22,412 nt of DNA from positions 1 through 22,412 of the IMG/VR virus record IMGVR_UViG_3300027833_001733; one strand, given 5' to 3'. Origin of the DNA: a virus. Both the position numbers and the translations under genes were made by a program. The notes beneath the pieces were generated by a model. The model worked only from the letters and a program-made list of their open reading frames with translations, did not search any database and was not told where the DNA came from. Below, piece by piece: positions 1 through 5,288 of the stretch. The first letter of the stretch is position 1; the number at the start of each line of letters is the position of its first letter.

Positions 1-181
1 TACGATTTGGTAACGGTCGTGGCATATGCGGATCGTCCCAAGTAGTAGATCCCATTACAACAATGCCATTTACTGTATTGCTTTTAAACCATTTAAGATC
101 TGTGCTATTGTTAGGCCAAGGTAGTGTACCATCTTTACTTACACCACCATAGTCGTCGCATGCTAGAATTGCTTTAATCAT
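1..181 (-). CDS. frd: Dihydrofolate reductase, N-terminal part (cut by window edge)
   Basis: Reading leftward from the ATG at 181, the sequence gives about 60 residues of the DHFR fold start. These include MIKAILACDDYGGVSKDG, then LPWPNNSTDLKWFK, then VVMGSTTWDD and MPRPLPNR. The LPW substrate-loop motif, the D-x-x-x-F/W-K helix and the V-M-G-x-x-T-W strand are hallmarks of DHFR, which reduces dihydrofolate with NADPH to supply thymidylate and purine synthesis. T4 carries the same function as frd. The remaining two thirds of the gene lies outside the window. The ATG directly follows the ferredoxin stop codon with no spacer, so translation is probably coupled. It is the last visible gene of the exonuclease-gp44-ferredoxin operon. 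The call is safe as a family assignment; whether the gene is intact cannot be seen. Confidence 0.9.
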   Translation of the reverse strand, partial: MIKAILACDDYGGVSKDGTLPWPNNSTDLKWFKSNTVNGIVVMGSTTWDDPHMPRPLPNR

Positions 182-535
182 TTAGTTTCCTTCCCCTGGT
201 AATTCACTCATAAGTCCGCTATCATACTTATTAGGAACGCCCTCCCACTCGGCTGCATCTGAAGGCGCAACGCCTTTTTCTGTAATCACAGGCCAAAGCA
301 AACTATACTTCTTATTAATATCATGCCATTTCTGTGCTTCTTCGTCTGTATCAAATGCATTGTCCGGCAAAATAGCATCTACTGGACATTCTGGTTCACA
401 TACTCCGCAATCAATACATTCATCTGGATTGATAACTAGAAAGTTCTCACCTTCATAAAAACAATCAACTGGACATACTTCAACACAGTCCATATGTTTA
501 CATTTAATACAATCATCAGTTACTAAGTAAGTCAT
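182..535 (-). CDS. fdxA: 7Fe ferredoxin, FdxA type ([3Fe-4S][4Fe-4S])
   Basis: This 117-aa electron-transfer protein has nine cysteines at positions 9, 12, 17, 21, 25, 40, 43, 46 and 50. The two motifs are C-x2-C-x4-C-x3-C-P and C-x2-C-x2-C-x3-C-P. The spacing, the [10 protein letters not shown] and [14 protein letters not shown] stretches and the C-terminal tail (W-P-x-I-T-E-K, then a PGEG end) match the Azotobacter FdI/alphaproteobacterial FdxA family. In that family one site holds [3Fe-4S] and the other [4Fe-4S], at low potential. The length is normal and every ligand is present, so the protein should be functional. It sits between gp44 and DHFR with zero-base spacers on both sides, so it is an integrated operon member. 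The electron acceptor is unknown. Probable origin is capture from an alphaproteobacterial host (inference). Confidence 0.93.
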   Translation of the reverse strand: MTYLVTDDCIKCKHMDCVEVCPVDCFYEGENFLVINPDECIDCGVCEPECPVDAILPDNAFDTDEEAQKWHDINKKYSLLWPVITEKGVAPSDAAEWEGVPNKYDSGLMSELPGEGN

Positions 536-1450
536 TTAAATTCTCGCAAGTCTAATTAATGTCGCTGCTAAGTTAATTTCTGGATCTGCTACTAGTGTGT
601 GGTCAACTAGACCTTGTTTAATAGTTAGTACTGCGGTGTCTTGTTTTTCTTCTTCACCAAACAGTTCAATATTGTCATACAGCCAGCGATAGATCTCTTC
701 CATTTCTTCAGGTCGAACTGCTCCGCATAATAGTTTACGTGCTTCAACAATTTTACCTGCCTTAAATAATTCAACCATATCAAGTTTCCAGTCCGATGAA
801 CCAGTATCGCCTTCGTTAGGTTTAACTAACTCGCCGTCCACAACATTCATTTGTACTGTATTAATACATTTACGCAAATCTGGATATGTACCTTTAACAT
901 AAGTGTCAAGTGTATCCAAGTCTGGAGTTATACCTTCTGTAATAAGAATAGTTGCAATTCGTGCAGTAAACTCTGTTTGGTCAATCTTTGCAATATGAAA
1001 CCCTTGACAACGACTATGGATCGCTGGAATAATTCTATTTTCATAATTACATGTCAACACAAACCGTGCAGTTGTATGATACTCTTCCATTACTCCGCGG
1101 AGTGCAGCCTGTGCGTTAGGTGACAAGTAATCAGCCTCGTCTAGCAGTACAACTTTAAAGTCACCAAACGGTATCATTTGTACAAAGTTAACAATTTTAT
1201 TCCGTACATCTTCAACACTGTTTGTGCGCGATGCGTTAATTTCTAAAATATCCAACGGATTAATATCAAGCTCATTAAACAATAATTTAGCAAGTGTAGT
1301 TTTACCAATGCCTGCTGCACCACTAAACAGCAAATGCGGTATACTTTTGTCTGCAATCCAAGTTGCTACTTGTTTCCGTTGTGCATCATCACGAAACACA
1401 TATCCTTCAACAGTTGCCGGACGATATTTCTCTACCCATAATTCTTTCAT
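536..1450 (-). CDS. 44: Sliding-clamp loader large subunit, AAA+ ATPase (gp44-like)
   Basis: This 304-aa AAA+ protein is close in length to T4 gp44 (319 aa). It opens with the LWVEKYRP start typical of clamp loaders. Visible motifs are Walker A GAAGIGKT (44-51), Walker B LLDEAD (102-107), a sensor-1-like LTCNYENRI (132-140) and the arginine-finger SRC motif (146-148). The family loads the gp45 sliding clamp onto primed DNA, working with the small subunit gp62. In T4, gp62 is encoded directly downstream, but here the next gene is a ferredoxin, so gp62 must lie elsewhere. The start codon overlaps the upstream exonuclease stop by four bases (ATGA), a coupling arrangement. Its stop codon is followed at once by the ferredoxin ATG. 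Confidence 0.95.
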   Translation of the reverse strand: MKELWVEKYRPATVEGYVFRDDAQRKQVATWIADKSIPHLLFSGAAGIGKTTLAKLLFNELDINPLDILEINASRTNSVEDVRNKIVNFVQMIPFGDFKVVLLDEADYLSPNAQAALRGVMEEYHTTARFVLTCNYENRIIPAIHSRCQGFHIAKIDQTEFTARIATILITEGITPDLDTLDTYVKGTYPDLRKCINTVQMNVVDGELVKPNEGDTGSSDWKLDMVELFKAGKIVEARKLLCGAVRPEEMEEIYRWLYDNIELFGEEEKQDTAVLTIKQGLVDHTLVADPEINLAATLIRLARI

Positions 1451-1983
1451 CGTGTTAACCCTAATTCTTTGTATGCAATTTGAATTGCTTTTGATTGATA
1501 GTATGCATCTGCTAGTGCATTGTGCAAATTATTTTGCATTGCTTTACGTGGATCTTTTTGACAACATCCAAATAGTGTTCTTGAGTCTCGTATAATCCAA
1601 AAGTTCCACGGAATAGGCTTTTCGGCTTTTCGAAACATATCTTCTAGTATAGTGTAATCAAAGCCATAACCTTGACCCCACAGCGTGTCAACACCAACAA
1701 CCCATTTACTAATTTGACGTAGTGCTTCGTCTACGCTTACTGCATCTTTCTGATCAAATGCTTCTTCCATAATCTTCGGATCTTGTTTGCTCCACCACTC
1801 GATAGTGCTGTCACTTGCAGTACGTCCGAGCATATCTTGTTCATCAATATTAATTTTAAGATATAATTCTGAATGTGGTTCACTATCGGTAAGTGGATTA
1901 AACTTAACTGCTCCTAGTGATAGCACAGTTGCAGTCGGACTAGTGTCAATAGTTTCTAAGTCAATAGTGCCGTGTGTAGCCAT
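1447..1983 (-). CDS. dexA: DEDDh-family 3'-5' exonuclease (DexA/DnaQ-like)
   Basis: This 178-aa RNase H-fold exonuclease has all the DEDDh catalytic residues. ExoI is IDLET (D8, E10), ExoII is GFDYTILED (D109) and ExoIII is HNALADA (H154, D159). The family removes nucleotides from 3' DNA ends using two metals. The protein is similar in role to T4 DexA but shorter (T4 DexA is about 227 aa). It could also be a DNA or RNA exonuclease of the oligoribonuclease/DnaQ group. The start is well supported by a TAAGGAG Shine-Dalgarno sequence at 1991-1997, seven bases upstream. It is the first gene of the operon with gp44, ferredoxin and DHFR, read from the sigma70-type promoter at 2010-2038. Confidence 0.85.
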   Translation of the reverse strand: MATHGTIDLETIDTSPTATVLSLGAVKFNPLTDSEPHSELYLKINIDEQDMLGRTASDSTIEWWSKQDPKIMEEAFDQKDAVSVDEALRQISKWVVGVDTLWGQGYGFDYTILEDMFRKAEKPIPWNFWIIRDSRTLFGCCQKDPRKAMQNNLHNALADAYYQSKAIQIAYKELGLTR

Positions 1984-2009
1984 AGTAAAACTCCTTAATT
2001 GTTATATAC

Positions 2010-2038
2010 ATTATAGCGTATAATCACTAAAGAGTCAA
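2010..2038 (-). promoter_or_regulatory. Sigma70-type (early) promoter for the exonuclease-gp44-fdx-DHFR operon
   Basis: On the minus strand a -35 box TTGACT (2033-2038) is separated by exactly 17 bases from a perfect -10 box TATAAT (2010-2015). Transcription would begin near 2003, leaving a roughly 20-base leader that carries TAAGGAG and the ATG at 1983. It fills the only gap in this part of the window, directly upstream of the replication operon. Recognition by host RNA polymerase is inferred from the match. Confidence 0.85.
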
Positions 2039-2045
2039 GTAGTTT

Positions 2046-2774
2046 TTAAATATTATTTTTGGTATAGATCGAAGTGTCAAAGCCTGATGTTAAGTCTACT
2101 ATTTCACCTGTTGTAAAATACTTAACCACCTTATCAGCTAGTATCTTATGGTTTCTTTCTGTAAAATGATTATAACGACTGTCTGCTGTCTTAGTATAAA
2201 ACAACCCCATAGTTTCTTCACTATCAAATTCATTAAAACTAGCATCTGATAAAGTACCAACTATACCTGAGATATTATGAAACCCTGGTATAATTAAAAG
2301 TTTAACACCTTTACGGTCTAACATTATACCGGCACTAAACATTGCAGAAACAAATGCTTGATAAATTATCTTGTAACGTTCTTCAAAGTATAAATTTTTA
2401 TAAAACATATCTATAGCTTTTTGTGTTTGTTTTGGTATTTCGGCTCTACTACTTACATTAGTTGACTTAAAATTTGAAAGATGAGGTTTATCTTCAATAA
2501 ACCATTGCCTCTCATATGATGATAACTGTACAATGACCTGATCCCCTGCCTGCATCTCATCAAATCTATGAAGAAGACTTTGATAGATATATTCGTTCGG
2601 GCATCCTAAAATAGCATCATTTATATGTGTAGCACTGCCATTTAACTTTTCACTGACTATCCCACACCAGTTCATTTCTAAACGTTGGTAAGGATAGTCA
2701 GATTGATTACTGTTAGTAATCTGAGTTAATTGTTCGTGTGGTGAAGAAAAACTATCGCCAAACACATAAAGCAT
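2046..2774 (-). CDS. SGNH/GDSL-type hydrolase-like protein
   Basis: This 242-aa protein starts with the SGNH block I signature YVFGDSFS (probable nucleophile S8). Near the C-terminus it has a block V-like segment (DSRYNHF, then NHKILADK) where the catalytic Asp/His pair is expected (D198, H203). Between these lie a hydrophobic strand ending in QLSSYERQW (about 83-91), in the position of block III, and the strand VKLLIIPGF (157-165). SGNH enzymes cleave esters or acetyl groups on lipids and polysaccharides. Here the substrate is unknown; envelope sugar modification is possible. The canonical block III GxND is not obvious, so activity is not certain. No signal peptide is seen. The start lies two bases from the stop of the MazG-like gene. 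Confidence 0.7.
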   Translation of the reverse strand: MLYVFGDSFSSPHEQLTQITNSNQSDYPYQRLEMNWCGIVSEKLNGSATHINDAILGCPNEYIYQSLLHRFDEMQAGDQVIVQLSSYERQWFIEDKPHLSNFKSTNVSSRAEIPKQTQKAIDMFYKNLYFEERYKIIYQAFVSAMFSAGIMLDRKGVKLLIIPGFHNISGIVGTLSDASFNEFDSEETMGLFYTKTADSRYNHFTERNHKILADKVVKYFTTGEIVDLTSGFDTSIYTKNNI

Positions 2775-2776
2775 AG

Positions 2777-3133
2777 TTATTTTACAAACGTTGTTAAATC
2801 AGGTGCAACCCAACCTTCTGGCTTTAGTACTTTTCCATCTTCACGTTTGTTTACTTTGCCTGTCTTCTCGTCAATCTTTGCAAAGTTAGTTTTCATTACC
2901 TCTTTCCAAGCACCTTCGCCGTTAAACCCTGCGGCTCTAATAGCACCCATAGTAACAACCAAGATATCAATTAGTGCATCGAGCTGTTCTACATCGTCAT
3001 TGTTGCCAAGTGCAGTTTGTAACTCTGTATATTCCTCGTCAATAAGACCAATATACATTTCATAGTTTTCTGGGGATGCTGGTTGATCACATGCTGTTGC
3101 AAATGTGTCAATGTCTTTAAATACGTCTGTCAT
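2777..3133 (-). CDS. MazG-like nucleotide pyrophosphohydrolase
   Basis: This is a 118-aa all-alpha protein starting MTDVFKDID. The Mg-binding signature is E33-E34-x2-E37 followed by E49-x2-D52 and D56, as in the MazG/HisE/dUTPase-like superfamily. Members split nucleoside triphosphates or related pyrophosphates to the monophosphate. In phages they are thought to adjust (d)NTP pools or ppGpp-type signals. An upstream in-frame ATG at 3214 would add 27 residues of poor composition lying inside the co-chaperonin gene. The ATG at 3133 is preferred because TAAAGGA sits at the right distance, overlapping the co-chaperonin stop. It is part of a nucleotide-metabolism theme with DHFR. The exact substrate cannot be read from sequence. 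Confidence 0.8.
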   Translation of the reverse strand: MTDVFKDIDTFATACDQPASPENYEMYIGLIDEEYTELQTALGNNDDVEQLDALIDILVVTMGAIRAAGFNGEGAWKEVMKTNFAKIDEKTGKVNKREDGKVLKPEGWVAPDLTTFVK

Positions 3134-3143
3134 AATTTTTCCT

Positions 3144-3557
3144 TTAGTACTGTGGATTAACAAATGCTGATGGATCAACAGTTGCATGTTCGCCGTCGTT
3201 ATATTCTGATCCAATATTTAGATCATTTGGTTTTTCTATTGCATAACCTAATACGCTTTCAGTTTCTACCATACGAAGTTCAATATCGCCTTCTGGAGTT
3301 TCTATACTCATGCCACGAGTCCATCGCCCGTGTTCAATAAGTATCCAATTACCAATTTCATAGTCATCTTGGTTTGTCGGTCCTTTAGAATATACTTTAG
3401 CCCAACGTGGGTAAATTCCCCGTGTAGTGCCATCGTCATCCTTAATAATAAGACCACTTTTTGTTTTCTGCTCACCAAAATGCATATCTGTCACAAGTAC
3501 ACGGTTGCCAATTGCTCTTGGTGTACCTTTGATTTTCTTTAAGTTAGTGGTTGCCAT
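3144..3557 (-). CDS. GroES-like co-chaperonin (gp31 counterpart)
   Basis: This 137-aa protein has a Cpn10 layout. An N-terminal strand RAIGNRVLV (14-22) is followed by a mobile-loop segment EQKTKSGLII (29-38), which resembles the GroES GroEL-binding loop. Then come beta strands IYPRWAKVYSKGP (48-60), the GNWILIEHGRW turn (69-79) and a final strand near 92-108. In T4, gp31 replaces GroES so that host GroEL can fold the major capsid protein gp23; the same role is inferred here. It is longer than GroES (97) and gp31 (111) because of a polar C-terminal tail of about 28 residues. The start overlaps the upstream stop by one base (TAATG). Confidence 0.85.
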   Translation of the reverse strand: MATTNLKKIKGTPRAIGNRVLVTDMHFGEQKTKSGLIIKDDDGTTRGIYPRWAKVYSKGPTNQDDYEIGNWILIEHGRWTRGMSIETPEGDIELRMVETESVLGYAIEKPNDLNIGSEYNDGEHATVDPSAFVNPQY

Positions 3558-3865
3558 TATTTTTCTCTCTGAATAAAGTTACCGTCTTCGTCTTCTTCCC
3601 ATTCTGCTGCTTCAGCCGCAGTTGGTTGATTCTTTGCTACAGATTGTTCTTCTCTAACACCTGGATTAGAGTCGTAATAATCCTTAAGCAACTCTTCTTT
3701 TTTACGAACAATTTTACCACCAGCACCTAGTTGATCACCACGTGCATTTACACGAGCATTACCTACTGCCGGAGTTAATTCGTTACGCTGTCGAAGTAAG
3801 TCCATATCAACTGCTTTACCGTTAGCACTTCTGTGGACTTTGCGTCCGGGTTGTTTCATAGCCAT
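3557..3865 (-). CDS. Small charged protein conserved-looking, unknown function
   Basis: This 102-aa protein starts MAMKQPGRK. The N-terminal two thirds is basic (RKVHRSANGK, then NARVNARGDQ and GGKIVRKKEE). The C-terminal third is acidic (AAEWEEDEDGNF). No enzyme motif is seen. The composition suggests a nucleic-acid or virion-associated protein, but no function can be given. The ATG at 3865 is chosen over an upstream ATG at 3916 because an AAAGGAG Shine-Dalgarno sequence sits seven bases before it. The longer form would also overlap the Pol III alpha-like gene. The stop overlaps the co-chaperonin start, so the two are probably translationally coupled. Confidence 0.75.
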   Translation of the reverse strand: MAMKQPGRKVHRSANGKAVDMDLLRQRNELTPAVGNARVNARGDQLGAGGKIVRKKEELLKDYYDSNPGVREEQSVAKNQPTAAEAAEWEEDEDGNFIQREK

Positions 3866-3894
3866 TGCCAATCTCCTTTTAGTTATATACTTAC

Positions 3895-4452
3895 TTATCT
3901 CAAGAACTCGGTCCAATCCAGGTCAAACTGGATTGAATCTATTCTGTGTACGCCTATTAAGTATAACACATAACTTGCTACACTTGATCCTCTACCTACT
4001 CCCCATACAATGTCGTTCTTACGCATAAAGTCTACAAGATACACCATATAGCGTAACAAGTCTGTCATACCTCGATCTAAGAACGCTTTCCATTCTTCAG
4101 TAACTCGTTTCCATTCTTCAGTATGTCTAAGTTCATCATTTGGTTCTACTTGTAGTTTTTCTGCAAGTTTAGCAAATAGATAAACTGTAATATCTAAGTT
4201 CTTGTATTCGTCAGGCATAAACCATTCCGACTGCAATGCACCGTCAAAAGTCTTTTGATCTACATCTAAGGGAATATACTGTTTAAGTTCTGGTAGGTAT
4301 TGCTCACGCATTGCTTCATTAAACTTGTCTATATCATCTGAAGGGTCACATAGTACAACGTGACACTTGTCAACATGACCACTATAGATCATATCAACTA
4401 AGTCTTTGTTTGTAAATCGTGGGATACCGAGTTCGTCTGTTTTCATAAGCAT
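3895..4452 (-). CDS. Stand-alone DNA polymerase III alpha-like module (GRGS segment, no catalytic Asp)
   Basis: This 185-aa protein has a C-terminal half (about 118-185) that resembles the start of the C-family polymerase palm. It has a helix with the D-F-M-R-K-N-D-I pattern, then VWGVGRGSSVASYVLYLIGV (149-168), IDSIQFDLDW and TEFLR. In DnaE this block reads GPGRGS-x2-GS-x-V-x-Y-x-L-x-I-T and F-x-R-F-L, directly followed by the P-D-x-D-x-D metal ligands. Here the protein ends just before those aspartates, and no continuation is found downstream in any frame I read. It therefore cannot polymerise by itself. It may bind DNA or nucleotide, or be a repurposed domain. The N-terminal 110 residues are unassigned. 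The start could be 4452 or 4446, and no good Shine-Dalgarno sequence is visible. Confidence 0.7.
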   Translation of the reverse strand: MLMKTDELGIPRFTNKDLVDMIYSGHVDKCHVVLCDPSDDIDKFNEAMREQYLPELKQYIPLDVDQKTFDGALQSEWFMPDEYKNLDITVYLFAKLAEKLQVEPNDELRHTEEWKRVTEEWKAFLDRGMTDLLRYMVYLVDFMRKNDIVWGVGRGSSVASYVLYLIGVHRIDSIQFDLDWTEFLR

Positions 4453-4458
4453 ACACTT

Positions 4459-4487
4459 ATTTTAACTTACATTGATTAGATTGTCAA
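4459..4487 (-). promoter_or_regulatory. Sigma70-type promoter before the Pol III alpha-like gene
   Basis: On the minus strand TTGACA (4482-4487) and TAAAAT (4459-4464) are separated by exactly 17 bases. The boxes overlap the 3' end of the 78-aa gene. The predicted start point falls at about 4452, the A of the first possible ATG, so a message from here would have almost no leader. This may serve the whole 2046-4452 cluster early in infection. It is a sequence match only. Confidence 0.6.
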
Positions 4488-4698
4488 GTCCTGATTCGCC
4501 ATTTTGTTCATTTTGTTGCGAATATGCTTTAGCTCGCCTTGCTCTATTTTCTTCTTGATACATATCTAGTACCGCAGATATTTGTTCTTGTACTTGAGGA
4601 TTATGCGTCATGAAGTATTTACGCTGAAGTTCAATAGATTTATTTTCTACCTCAGCATCACTTAGGTCTGCAAAACTGTCAACTAATGGATTAAACAT
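4462..4698 (-). CDS. Small protein of unknown function
   Basis: This 78-aa, mostly helical and hydrophilic protein starts MFNPLVDSFADLSDAEVENK. Residues 14-60 are predicted to form long amphipathic helices rich in Glu, Gln and Arg, and the C-terminus ends LDNLINVS. No catalytic or metal motif is present. The layout suggests a small assembly or accessory protein made with the virion genes, but this is inference. The start overlaps the stop of the 185-aa structural gene by one base (TAATG), indicating coupled translation from the late promoter at 5277. I do not recognise a named family. Confidence 0.7.
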   Translation of the reverse strand: MFNPLVDSFADLSDAEVENKSIELQRKYFMTHNPQVQEQISAVLDMYQEENRARRAKAYSQQNEQNGESGLDNLINVS

Positions 4699-5255
4699 TA
4701 ATCAAAAATACCATGGTCTAATGCGTGAACAGTAATGCCACCGTTAATTGTCCAGAAGTCGATAATAGTTGGATTAGTTGTAGATGCTACTGTGGTTGTT
4801 CCGCTCCAAGAACCATTTCCTTTAAACGCACCGCCACCGCTACTTGCCCAAGTAATTAGTCTTGAACTTCCGTCGCTTGTAAGTTGCATACGTATCTTGC
4901 CCATTACGCCACTTGCTGGCCAACCTGTTAAAGTAAGTGTAACATCAGCACCTGCTTGTAGTGTTTGATAATGTCCTGCTTCCCAATCAATCTCTTGATT
5001 TGAGGTAATATTACCTGCTGAGTTGACAGTTTCGGTATTCTTTTTAAATTCAGCTTCACTAATTACACTACCATTAAACTCGTTAGATGTATTTAATTTT
5101 GCTGTATTTGATTGTAAATCAGTAATTTCCGTTGCTGCTTGCTCTAAACCTACTTTAGTTACATTAAAATTTGTGCGAAAGCCTTGACTGTCGTTGTCTT
5201 GTCCTGCTACTGGAAACGCTGCGTCGAATCCTACTGTACTAATTGTACTTGCCAT
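4698..5255 (-). CDS. Small virion-type protein (fibre/baseplate accessory)
   Basis: This 185-aa protein is rich in Thr, Ser, Gly and Asn with no charged catalytic motif. The N-terminus carries QDNDSQGFRTNFNVTKVGLE (about 19-38), a variant of the N-terminal element seen in two other fibre genes here. A short coiled-coil-like stretch (ATEITDLQSNTAKL) follows. The second half is beta-rich with alternating hydrophobic residues (VTLTLTGWP, then KIRMQLTSDGSSRLITW and NPTIIDFWTINGG), like receptor-exposed or trimeric virion proteins. The late-type element at 5277-5284 and AGGAG before the ATG support late expression. The exact virion location is unknown. Confidence 0.7.
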   Translation of the reverse strand: MASTISTVGFDAAFPVAGQDNDSQGFRTNFNVTKVGLEQAATEITDLQSNTAKLNTSNEFNGSVISEAEFKKNTETVNSAGNITSNQEIDWEAGHYQTLQAGADVTLTLTGWPASGVMGKIRMQLTSDGSSRLITWASSGGGAFKGNGSWSGTTTVASTTNPTIIDFWTINGGITVHALDHGIFD

Positions 5256-5276
5256 TGTGTTATATCTCCTGTATTG

Positions 5277-5284
5277 TATTTATC
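5277..5284 (-). promoter_or_regulatory. Late-type promoter element GATAAATA
   Basis: Minus-strand GATAAATA, one base from the T4 late element TATAAATA and a fit to the NATAAATA form reported for T4-like cyanophages. Its near edge is 22 bases from the A of the ATG at 5255, and AGGAG lies between. It probably drives the 185-aa structural gene and the genes coupled to it. Confidence 0.7.
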
Positions 5285-5288
5285 TTGG

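Noticed and set aside
1984-2045. Rho-independent terminator after the SGNH hydrolase gene
   Set aside because: No GC-rich stem followed by a T run on the minus strand; the gap is accounted for by the promoter and ribosome site.
2777-3214. Longer 145-aa form of the MazG-like protein
   Set aside because: The first 27 residues are the out-of-frame reading of the co-chaperonin tail; the ATG at 3133 has a good ribosome site and starts the family-like sequence.
3557-3895. A frameshifted second half of a DNA polymerase III alpha gene downstream of the GRGS module
   Set aside because: I read the downstream minus-strand sequence and found only the unrelated charged protein, with no PDxDxD-like segment.
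3557-3916. Longer 119-aa form of the small charged protein
   Set aside because: The extra 17 residues overlap the upstream gene and lack a ribosome site; the ATG at 3865 has AAAGGAG at good distance.
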